From NCBI GenBank assembly GCA_905221605.1, contig CAJNDS010001239.1:1-27195 (forward strand): a stretch of 27,195 bases of DNA, given 5' to 3'. Positions 1 to 8,243 of the stretch are shown piece by piece. Made by a program: the position numbers and the translations under genes. The notes under the pieces are model-generated. The model was given only the letters and a program-made list of their open reading frames with translations. It had not been told where the DNA came from and did no database searches. Origin of the DNA: Symbiodinium natans (taxonomy: Eukaryota; Sar; Dinophyceae; Suessiales; Symbiodiniaceae). The first letter of the stretch is position 1, and every line of letters starts with the position of its first letter.

Positions 1-1357
1 ACCTGGTCAGACTGCTCGTCTTCCACAGCTCGGCCCTTGGGCTTTCCTTTGTTCTTTGGCTTCCCCTTGGGCTTTCCACCCTTTCCTTTGTCTGTCTTCC
101 CTTTGCCTTTGCCCTTCCCTTTAGGGCTCTTCTCTCGATTCTTGGAACCAGAAGGCTTTCCACCTTTCGGTTCATCCCTCTTCTTCCCCTTTCCAGGGCT
201 CTTGTCTGGGCACTGCCAACTCATATGGCCCGATTTGCCACAGTTCCAACAGAGGCCACGCTCCCCAACTGCATTCAGCGAACCAGCATCACACAATCGG
301 GTTTGCTCCTCGTAGAACCGGATGCTTTCAACCAGTTCCTCCCAGCTCCCAGACTTCCCATGCAGGACAACGTAATGCCTACACTCTGGGCTGACCGATT
401 GAAGAAGAAGGGTGGACCGATCAGATGCCCCAAGCCTCAGTTCAGGGAACCGATGCAGCTTCTGGTCTACTTTCCAAGCTCGTCCTCAAGGAAGCGGACG
501 CAGTCAAGCGGTCGCTTGTACGAACTCGCCTTCGAAGTTAGGCGAAGAGCTTCATCTCTCACAGCAATGGCCTCCATGCGAGAGACAATGCTGAAGGTCT
601 GGTGCATTTGACGCATCACCTCATAACCACAAGCAGCTTGTCCTTGACGCATCGACGTGCTTCTCACCAGTTCCATCCCACGTTCGAACTTCTGCAGACT
701 TTGTTGCAGGTAGTAAAACAACCTTGCCGAACGCGATGCTACCGGAACTGCCATGTCAGACTGCTTGATCTCACGGTCATGCGTCATTGCCTGGCGCAAC
801 TCATTGACATAGTTGTCGTCTATCAACGCCAGCCAGGAAGCAAGCACCTCGCACCACCGATGGTACTCCTCCAACTCTCTCACACGCCCTTTTCCCATCG
901 ACACATTATCGATGAGCGGCAATGCTGGCAGATACTTCTCTGCACGGTTACTTCCAACATGCAGGTTCTGTGATGGCGCCGGTGGAGGAGCAGAAGCCTT
1001 TGCCGTGGGACTTCCAGCAGCTGCTGCACTTGAAGCACCCCCAAATGGGTTGCTCACAGCTGCCGACAATGCTTCCTGCTCACGTCTCCTTCTCTCGTCG
1101 GCCTCCATCTTTGCCACCAGAACTTGAAGTGTCTGTTGCTGATTCTGCATCATCATTTGCTGACTCTGCATCATCTGGACCATCATCTGCTGGAGTTGAG
1201 GGTCAAGTCCAACGACCGTGGCGGGTCCTCCCGCTGAAGCAGAAGCTCCAGTGGGTTGTGTTGGCGGTTGTTGCCCGTCCTGGGCACCGCCGGGGCCAAA
1301 CAAAGCTTCGTCGTCTTCGTCTTCAGGCACAGGGGTTGACAGCCCGGGGTCAGCCAT
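1..1357 (-). pseudogene. gag-like polyprotein with CCHC zinc knuckle, one frameshift, C-terminus off window
   Basis: The frame opens with ATG at 1357 (MADPGLSTPVPEDEDDEALF) and stays open for 296 codons to a TAG at 467-469. Residues about 55-95 are rich in Gln and Met (repeated QMM), then comes an Ala/Pro linker, then a helical body (EKYLPALPLIDNVSMGKGR onward, Trp-rich EYHRWCEVLASWLALID) resembling copia-type gag. The protein clearly continues in another frame after about 480 (AWKVDQKLHRFPELRLGASD) and reaches a zinc knuckle, CWNCGKSGHMSWQC (CX2CX4HX4C), at about 210-251. A Lys/Gly-rich tail (KGKGKGK, GGKPKGKPKNKGK) follows and is open to base 1. The switch corresponds to re-reading one base near 479-481, so a one-base deletion in this copy is the simplest explanation. 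Programmed frameshifting upstream of the knuckle would be unusual. In the family, gag binds and packages element RNA through the knuckle. Confidence 0.72.
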
Positions 1358-1389
1358 GGCTTCCTAGTTTCTACGAGCGTGCTACACAC

Positions 1390-1401
1390 GCTCCGCTACC
1401 A
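1390..1401 (-). other. Candidate retrotransposon primer-binding site (initiator-Met-like)
   Basis: On the minus strand the 12-mer reads TGGTAGCGGAGC, immediately after the CACA that would end the LTR and about 33 bases before the gag ATG. TGGTAGCG matches the complement of the 3' end of several eukaryotic initiator tRNA-Met molecules (ACCA plus the acceptor stem). Position and first eight bases fit; the remaining bases cannot be checked without the tRNA of the same species. Confidence 0.4.
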
Positions 1402-1802
1402 TGTGAAAACACAGCAGCAGCGCGCTGAACCCTCTTTTTCTCACGACTTGAGCCAAAGTCATAAGCCGGAGGCTTCGTCAGTGAAACTCTTTACACACAG
1501 GTGAAAACTCTGCTCTGCCACGTGTTCTCCACAACCACAAAACAAACTCAAACGTCAGTGGGAGTTCTCGGGACCTACCCAACTACACCTAAAGCAAGCA
1601 AAAACGTGCACAGTCACTCCTACAGCTTCCAGACACACATCCCTACAACTCAAGCACTTCAAAAGGCTTTCCCACTTGAAGCAGCACTCCCGTCGAGCCT
1701 CCAAGGCACAACTACGGAGTTCCTCCAACTACACACACACACAACTCTGAGCCAGCATGCAGGACAACAAAGTTAACATGTCCTTAGACAGGAACTTTCA
1801 CA
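1402..1802 (-). repeat. Candidate 5' LTR (~401 bp)
   Basis: On the minus strand this block would begin TGTGAAAGTTCC and end GTTTTCACA, giving TG...CA ends within a 7-bp terminal inverted repeat (TGTGAAA/TTTCACA). It abuts the primer-binding-site-like sequence. A length of about 400 bp is ordinary for copia LTRs. The possible target-site duplication would be CATTG at 1803-1807, but the partner lies outside the window. The outer end could also be placed two bases further out (1804). The 3' LTR is needed for proof. Confidence 0.45.
1447..1459 (-). other. Spliced-leader-like relic inside the candidate LTR
   Basis: The minus strand reads ACTTTGGCTCAAG here. The 3' end of the conserved 22-nt dinoflagellate spliced leader is ATTTTGGCTCAAG, so 12 of 13 bases match, including an uninterrupted TTTGGCTCAAG. 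Upstream bases do not match the rest of the leader. An 11-base identity by chance in 27 kb is unlikely but not negligible. Confidence 0.35.
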
Positions 1803-1940
1803 CATTGGCTCTCACAGAACCTGAGAGGCAGTGCGCAAACTGCCCATTCTGTGACAGGTTTGCAGTCGCAAAAATTTGAGGAACCACAGTGTCTTTAAGT
1901 TTCTGGATGCCAAGCAACGCATCTATTGACGGCTCTTTGG
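1803..1940. other. Non-coding spacer
   Basis: Short unique stretch between the candidate LTR and the 50-bp minisatellite. I see no convincing reading frame, RNA gene or repeat here. Confidence 0.5.
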
Positions 1941-2160
1941 GGCCCAGAAGTGATTAGGCTTTCTCAAACTGTTGCCTCAACCTTCGCTGGAGGGCTTAGA
2001 GTGATTAGGCTTCTTAAAATGCTGCCTAGAACTTCTCCGGAAGGCCTAGCAGTAAGTAGGCTTTCAAACTGCTGCCTAAAACTTCTCCAGAAGGCCCAGA
2101 AGTGATAAGCCCTGCAAACGGCTGCCGGAACCTTCGCTAGAAGGCCCAGAAGGGATGTGA
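1941..2160. repeat. Degenerate ~50-bp minisatellite, about 4.4 copies
   Basis: Four units start at about 1941, 1992, 2042 and 2091, with a partial fifth from about 2141. Each unit contains GGCCCAGAAGTGATTAGGC or a variant, then CAAACTGCTGCC, then ACCTTCGCT or ACTTCTCCRGAAGG. Units differ at many positions, so the array is old. Confidence 0.75.
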
Positions 2161-2265
2161 GGAACTGCTAATTCGACCATCCCAGCATCCAGAAGTGACT
2201 GGGCCTATCACTTTGCTGTGGGTTCTGCATCAAGTGTAGTCACGGGGTAAACCTGCTTGAAGTGC

Positions 2266-2293
2266 TCTCAAAAAAATCAGCCGCTGCGCGGGG
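2266..2293. repeat. Direct repeat copy 1 (TCAAAAAATCRGCCGCTGCG type)
   Basis: This segment and 2452-2476 share TCTCAAAAA, then TCRGCCGCTGCGCGGG, differing by two A residues and one A/G change. CCGCTGCGCGG can fold as a small CCGC/GCGG hairpin. Confidence 0.6.
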
Positions 2294-2451
2294 CTTCGAT
2301 CTGAGGTTCCTGACTCGGTGGCTGCAGACCGTTGAGCAGCCTTGTGGGCCTTAAACTGCGCCAAACTAAGCACGCCAAGCCAAATTGCTTCCAGTACCTG
2401 GGAAGCACACTGCCCAAAAGCCAGCCAGCAGCCTTTGGGGCTCTTGTGCCG

Positions 2452-2476
2452 TCTCAAAAATCGGCCGCTGCGCGGG
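2452..2476. repeat. Direct repeat copy 2
   Basis: Second copy of the 2266-2293 element, 186 bp downstream and in the same orientation. Flanking similarity fades quickly on both sides. Confidence 0.6.
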
Positions 2477-3086
2477 CTGTAACAATATGGCTTCTTGCAA
2501 GCAGCGCTCCAGGCCTGCTCTATGGCCATAGCTACGTGAGAACGCCGGAGTCACACAGCGCAGACTGCAGCGTAGTGTGCCACACCAGCTGCCTCGTCGG
2601 GAGGAAGAGGCGCCTTTTCTGGCACTTGTGTGTATTGTGCTTAGTGCTTGCAACTTTTCTTGCCAACCCAATGGAGTTCTGAGCGTGCTTGCTAGGGCTG
2701 CCTGAGGTTTCGAATTTTCGTTGCTTGCACACGGCCGCTCGGAGAGCGTCAGTGCAGACACTTTCCCTTTCCACGCCTCGGCCTCAGCACGGGTTCAAAA
2801 AAGGGCGGCCTTATCTTGGCCATTGGTGCTTCTCAAGCAGTTTAGGCTTGTTTTCTGGAGGTTTGAGCGGGAACGAGCTAGAGAGCCACGGCACACAAGC
2901 ACAGGTTGAAGCAAGTCTTCAACCTTAAGTACAGTTTCCGAGGTCAGCTCAACTTAGCAGCTGAATTGAGTGCACTTTACACTTTTTTGGATACTATAAT
3001 CCCCTGTGGAACTGAAAGTGTACACGTTTTGGAGCTTATGAACTCAGCAACTCGGCCAACAATCTCCTGCAGTTTGAGAACTTACT
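2477..3086. other. Unique left flank of the tandem array; possible short exon near its end
   Basis: No gene can be supported firmly. On the plus strand the frame ending at 3091 is open from about 2906 (FRGQLNLAAELSALYTFLD and onward) and has protein-like composition. It has no ATG start and ends four bases into the first repeat unit. A CTCCTGCAG acceptor-like signal lies at about 3064-3072. The last bases before the array are CTTACT. Confidence 0.25.
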
Positions 3087-3825
3087 GTTAGAGAAAGTTC
3101 CGGTTCCAAACAAGTTCACACTTTGCCGCCTTGCTGCCTGCTGTTCTAATTTTGGGGGAAGACTGACACAGGACTTAGACTGGAACCGACTGAGAGGCTT
3201 ATTTGTTTTACTCGCAACGAGGAGCTGTGAAAGCCAGATCTGGCTTCCCGTGTGTGAAAAAACGCCACAACTGGGCCCAAAAATGGCTCCTAAACTTGGG
3301 TTCCAATTTGAGGCTCCAACCTGGGTGGCCTTGTATGTTCACACAGGAAATCCAAAATCTGGGGCCCGTTTTCGGTGCCCAGAATTGAGCTGCTTTTGGA
3401 ACCCATTTGAGTTCAATAATAATTGAAAATCAACTCACAGACAAACAAGGTTTTTTCTATTCGATACTGTTTGCATCAACACTCAAGAAAACAAAAACGC
3501 GGTTGATACGCGTGTTCTTATCTTGCTAAACTTGTCTTTAGCTGGCATTCAAGACAACAGTCTTGCATTGTTCCCGTGCGATCTTTCTCGCACTGTGGAG
3601 GTCACTTCGACTTCCCTACCTTTTGGAGTTGATTCCTTGCCCTCTTTTTGTGTCTCCAAATCCACAGACCTTTCACCAGCAGAACCCAGCCGACAGACAC
3701 GCAAACGCACACCACCCACTGAAGCCACTTTGCACCCACATAACAACACACACCATAACACACACAACTCTCTGCCAAAACGCCGAAACCACAACACCAC
3801 ACACCCATTCAAGAAAACGATGTGA

Positions 3826-3846
3826 ACACACACACACACACACACA
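3826..3846. repeat. (AC)n microsatellite, unit 1
   Basis: About 21 bp of AC. The homologous tract is about 21 bp in unit 2 (6219), 19 bp in unit 3 (8984), 23 bp in unit 4 (11276) and 55 bp in unit 5 (13514). Confidence 0.9.
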
Positions 3847-3958
3847 GACACCACTGCAAGACTGCAAGGTCACTGTTTTTTTTGGGTGTCATTCTGCGAC
3901 TCCATGCCTTACCACCCTTTACCCACACACTGACACTTTTCTTGCACACTAAAGCCAA

Positions 3959-4140
3959 AAGGCACAGAAACGGCACACACAGCAACCAAAAATGAAGGCA
4001 CAGAAAGGCACCACACAGCGACCAAAAGAAGGTGCAGAAAAGGAACCACACAGCGAACAAAAATGAAGACACAGAAAAACGCAAAACACAACCAAAAATA
4101 AAGGCACAGAAAGGCACCAACACAGCGACCAAAATGAAGG
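3959..4140. repeat. Nested ~36-bp minisatellite, unit 1 (5 copies)
   Basis: Consensus is AAGGCACAGAAAGGCACC, then ACACAGCGACCAAAAATG. Five tandem monomers occur per unit. Because 36 is divisible by three, one minus-strand frame stays open through the block and encodes a hydrophobic 12-residue repeat. This is the source of the long antisense ORFs. Confidence 0.85.
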
Positions 4141-4592
4141 CAGCAACTTACAGCAACCCAACAGCAACCGAAAAATTTAAGCACAGAGACTACAACCCAA
4201 CAGCACCAAAAAATGAAGCACAGAAAAAAAGACATGCACCCGCAAACCAACCCACTTTGTTGCAACAAATTCACATACACACACACACACACACACATCC
4301 ACAACACTCTTGCACATGCACACTTAGAAAAAAGCCGAAACGACAAAATGCACATTCTTATAATGTCTTTTAGTTCCGATTGCATTTTTTCACCGTCTTT
4401 CTGCTCAATCGACAGCTTGCCGGGCACTTACCGAAACACTTGCTGACTGTTTGTGTTTTAGTTTAAAGCGGTTTCTCGAAATTTTCTTTCTTAAGCCGAC
4501 AAAAAGTCAAGAAAACATTAAACAAAAGCAAGAGAAAATTCTTTTTTCAGACGGACCAAGAAAAAACAATGTTTTTGCAGTTCTTGCAAAAA

Positions 4593-4770
4593 TTAAAAAA
4601 AAAAACCAATTACAAAAAAAAAAAAAAAAAACACACAACAAAAAAAAAAAAAAAAAAAAAAAACAAAAAAAAAAACAAAAAAAAAAAAAAAAAAAAACAA
4701 AAAAAAAACAAAAAAAAAAAAACCAATTACAATTACAAAAAACAACGCGCGAAAAAAAAAAACAACAATT
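4593..4770. repeat. A-rich expansion specific to unit 1
   Basis: About 180 bp of near-pure A interrupted by single C or T residues and by CAATTACAA motifs. Other units have only about 40-45 bp here, ending CAATTACACTGACC. Confidence 0.9.
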
Positions 4771-5389
4771 TAACCCTGACCTTCCATCCAATTGCCAGAA
4801 TTACTTGAGAGTCGCAGCCTCGATTTTCCATTCCATTCGACTTTTTTGACAAAGCTTCGATTGCGTTCTCTTGTCTTTGATTTTCCAAAATGGCCAAACA
4901 GAAATTCAAGGCACACTGAAATTTGACAGAAGATTGAGCAGAAGAAACTCTGCTTTCTTTTTAGGCTGGGTGCCCTTGATTCTTTGTCTTTCGTTTTTGG
5001 TTGCGTGTTGCAATTCTTCCCTGGATTCAGCACCATTCAACGAATTTTCAAAATTTCTAAAGTCCCGAAAATGTTGAAAAAAACCCTCAAAATCAACACT
5101 TGATCAGTTAAATTTGTTGAATTTACTCTGGTGTTTCGCTCGCTTCGCTCGCACTTATTCACATTCTGGAAATACCCTTTGCAATTTTCCAGGTGGTTTG
5201 CTTGGCGTTACGCGCTCACCCTTAACGAATCAACGACCATGGTGAACTCGTCTCGTCCCGCAGTTGATTTCTGTCCAAACGGCACTGTCAGAGGCTTTTA
5301 AAAACACTTGTTTCAAAGCATTGAACTTTTCCAAGCGGTTTCCACCGATGTTGACTCTGCACCCTTCTTTTATCCTCTTCTGCCTTCAG

Positions 5390-5453
5390 GCCTTGCACCA
5401 AAACCTGGAGAATCTGAAACCCAAGATGAGGGGCAGCAAAGTTGATCGAAAAG
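5390..5453 (+). other. Exon-like 64-bp segment in every array unit (weak)
   Basis: Each full unit has CCTCTTCTGCCTTCAG followed by a 64-bp stretch and then AAAAG/GTAGGG, which looks like acceptor, exon and donor. Homologues lie at 7644-7707, 10432-10495, 12683-12746 and 14946-15009 (donor GTGGGA in the last). The open frame reads ALHQNLENLKPKMRGSKVDR. The three differences among copies (P to T, V to I, G to D) are all amino-acid changing in this frame, so selection on protein is not supported. It may be an unselected relic exon. Confidence 0.25.
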
Positions 5454-5479
5454 GTAGGGAAGCTCCAGTGACCTCCACA

Positions 5480-7733
5480 GTTAGAGAAAGTTCCGGTTCC
5501 AAACAAGTTCACACTTTGCCGCCTTGCTGCCTGCTGTTCTAATTTTGGGGGAAGACTGACACAGGACTTAGACTGGAACCGACTGAGAGGCTTATTTGTT
5601 TTACTCGCAACGAGGAGCTGTGAAAGCCAGATCTGGCTTCCCGTGTGTGAAAAAAACGCCACAACTGGGCCCAAAAATGGCTCCTAAACTTGGGTTCCAA
5701 TTTGAGGCTCCAACCTGGGTGGCCTTGTATGTTCACACAGGAAATCCAAAATCTAGGGCCCGTTTTCGGTGCCCAGAATTGAGCTGCTTTTGGAACCCAT
5801 TTGAGTTCAATAATAATTGAAAATCAACTCACAGACAAACAAGATTTTTTCTCTTCGATACTGTTTGCATCAACACTCAAGAAACAAAAAACGCGGTTGA
5901 TACGCGTGTTCTTATCTTGCTAAACTTGTCTTTAGCTGGCATTCAAGACAACAGTCTTGCATTGTTCCCGTGCGATCTTTCTCGCACTGTGGAGGTCACT
6001 TCGGCTTCCCTACCTTTTGGAGTTGATTCCTTGCCCTCTTTTTGTGTCTCCAAATCCACAGACCTTTCACCAGCAGAACCCAGCCGACAGACACGCAAAC
6101 GCACACCACCCACTGAAGCCACTTTGCACCTCATAATAACACACTCCATAACACACACAACTCTCTGCCAAAACGCCGAAACCACAACACCACACACCCA
6201 TTCAAGAAAACGATGTGAACACACACACACACACACACAGACACCACTGCAAGACTGCAAGGTCACTGTTTTTTTTGGGTGTCATTCTGCGACTCCATGC
6301 CTTACCACCCTTTACCCACACACTGACACTTTTCTTGCACACTAAAGCCAAAAGGCACAGAAACGGCACACACAGCAACCAAAAATGAAGGCACAGAAAG
6401 GCACCACACAGCGACCAAAAGAAGGTGCAGAAAAGGCACCACACAGCGAACCAAAAATGAAGACACAGAAAATGCAAAACACAACCAAAAAGTGAAGGCA
6501 CAGAAAGGCACCAACACAGCGACCAAAATGAAGGCAGCACCTCACAGCAACCCAACAGCAACGGAAAAATTTAAGCACAGAGACTACAACCCAACAGCAC
6601 CAAAAAATGAAGCACAGAAAAAAAGACATGCACCCGCAAACCAACCCACTTTGTTGCAACAAATTCACACACACACATCCACAACACTCTTGCACATGCA
6701 CACTCAGAAAAACAGCCGAAACGACAAAATGCACATTCTTATAATGTCTTTTAGTTCCGATTGCATTTTTTTCACCGTCTTTCTGGTCAATCGACAGCTT
6801 GCCGGGCACTTACCAAAACACTTGCTGACTGTTTGTGTTTTAGTTTAAAGCGGTTTCTCGAAATTTTCTTTCTGAAGCTTGCAACCGAGAGATCATCCCG
6901 ACAAAAAGTAAAGAAAACATTAAACAAAAGCAAGAGAAAATTCTTTTTCAGACGGACCAAGGAAAAATCTATGTTTGCAGTTCTTGCAAAAATTCAAAAA
7001 AAAACAATTACAAAAAAAAAACAATTACACTGACCTCTCATCATGGCCAGAACGACTTGAGAGTCGCCCGGCCTCGATTTCCATTCCCATTCGACTTTTT
7101 TTGACAAAGCTTCGATTTCGTGCTCTTGTCTTTAATTTTCCAAAATGGCCAAACAGAAATTCAAGGCACACTGAAATTTGACAGAAGATTGAGCAGAAGA
7201 AACTCTGCTTTCTTTTTAGGCTGGGTGCCCTTGATTCTTTGTCTTTCGTTTTTGGTTGCGTGTTGCAATTCTTCCCTGGATTCAGCACCATTCAACGAAT
7301 TTTCAAAATTTCTAAAGTCCCGAAAATGTTGAAAAAAACCCTCAAAATCAACACTTGATCAGTTAAATTTGTTGAATTTACTCTGGTGTTTCGCTCGCTT
7401 CGCTCGCACTTATTCACATTCTGGAAATACACTTTGCAATTTTCAGGTGGTTTGGCTTGGGCGTCGCGCGCAACCTTAACGAATCGACACCAGGGTTGAA
7501 CTCGTCTCGTCCCGCAGTTGATTTCTGTCCAAACGGCACTGTCAGAGGCTTTTAAAAACACTTGTTTCAAAGCATTGAACTTTTCCAAGCTGTTTCCACC
7601 GATGTTGACTCTGCACCCTTCTTTTATCCTCTTCTGCCTTCAGGCCTTGCACCAAAACCTGGAGAATCTGAAAACCAAGATGAGGGGCAGCAAAGTTGAT
7701 CGAAAAGGTAGGGAAGCTCCAGTGACCTCCACA
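5480..7733 (+). repeat. Array unit 2 (2254 bp)
   Basis: Carries the CTTGCAACCGAGAGATCATC segment (as in units 3 and 5) but retains the CTACAACCCAACAGCACC segment (as in units 1 and 4), so it is intermediate between the two variant groups. Confidence 0.9.
6352..6533. repeat. Nested ~36-bp minisatellite, unit 2
   Basis: Homologue of the 3959-4140 block, with five monomers and small indels in the third to fifth monomers. Confidence 0.85.
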
Positions 7734-8243
7734 GTTAGAGAAAGTTCCGGTTCCAAACAAGTTCACACTTTGCCGCCTTGCTGCCTGCTGTTCTAATTTT
7801 GGGGGAAGACTGACACAGGACTTAGACTGGAACCGACTGAGAGGCTTATTTGTTTTACTCGCAACGAGGAGCTGTGAAAGCCAGATCTGGCTTCCCGTGT
7901 GTGAAAAAAACGCCACAACTGGGCCCAAAAATGGCTCCTAAACTTGGGTTCCAATTTGAGGCTCCAACCTGGGTGGCCTTGTATGTTCACACAGGAAATC
8001 CAAAATCTAGGGCCCGTTTTCGGTGCCCAGAATTGAGCTGCTTTTGGAACCCATTTGAGTTTAATAACAATTGAAATCAACTCACAGACAAACAAGATTT
8101 TTTCTATTCGATACTGTTTGCATCAACACTCAAGAAAACAAAAAACGCGGTTGATACGCGTGTTCTTATCTTGCTAAACTTGTCTTTAGCTGGCATTCAA
8201 GACAACAGTCTTGCATTGTTCCCGTGCGATCTTTCTCGCACTA
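7734..8243 (+). repeat. Truncated array unit (510 bp)
   Basis: Contains the first 510 bp of a unit and stops at CTCGCACT, where full units continue GTGGAGGTCAC. The next full unit starts at once with AGTTAGAG. About 1.75 kb is missing. No clear microhomology is visible at the junction beyond one or two bases. Private variants (AATAACAATTGAAATC) show it is not a recent copy of its neighbours. Confidence 0.92.

Larger units (their letters stand above)
1..1802 (-). mobile_element. Ty1/copia-like LTR retrotransposon, 5' part (truncated by window edge)
   Basis: Read on the minus strand, this stretch has the order expected for the 5' end of an LTR retrotransposon. A candidate LTR (1402-1802) is followed directly by a primer-binding-site-like 12-mer (1390-1401), a short leader, and then a gag frame starting at 1357 that runs off the left edge. 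The gag product has a Gln/Met-rich N-terminal coiled segment, a UBN2/gag-like helical body and a CCHC knuckle followed by a Lys/Gly-rich tail. That layout is familiar from copia-type elements of dinoflagellates. The pol region (protease, integrase, RT, RNase H) and 3' LTR would lie outside the window, so the class assignment rests on gag only. Confidence 0.6.
3087..5479 (+). repeat. Array unit 1 (2393 bp)
   Basis: Longest unit. Extra length comes from an A-rich expansion at about 4593-4770. It lacks the CTTGCAACCGAGAGATCATC segment found in units 2, 3 and 5, a trait shared with unit 4. Its first half shares variants with unit 5 (CACTTCGACTTCC and the CATAACAACACACACC stretch). Near 5200-5245 it diverges from all other units (GACCATGG in place of the ACACCAGGG or ACACCACGG seen elsewhere). 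Confidence 0.9.

Noticed and set aside
3549-4427. Long minus-strand frames rich in Cys, Val and Phe in every array unit
   Set aside because: They are translations of the CA tract and 36-bp minisatellite. Lengths and frames differ between near-identical units, and starts are mostly not ATG.
4451-4849. Lys-rich 132-codon frame
   Set aside because: Product of the A-rich expansion in unit 1.
5288-5674. 128-codon minus-strand frame spanning the unit junction
   Set aside because: Starts at TTG, overlaps the exon-like segment on the other strand, and has no recognisable domain.
5596-5820. 74-codon plus-strand frame repeated in five places in the array
   Set aside because: Start codon is TTG in each copy; conservation equals that of surrounding non-coding sequence, and no splice signals frame it.
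7141-7155. CCAAAATGGCCAAAC, whose reverse complement contains GCCATTTTGG as in the spliced leader
   Set aside because: Only ten bases match, CCAAAATGG-type sequence is nearly self-complementary, and the flanks do not match the leader.
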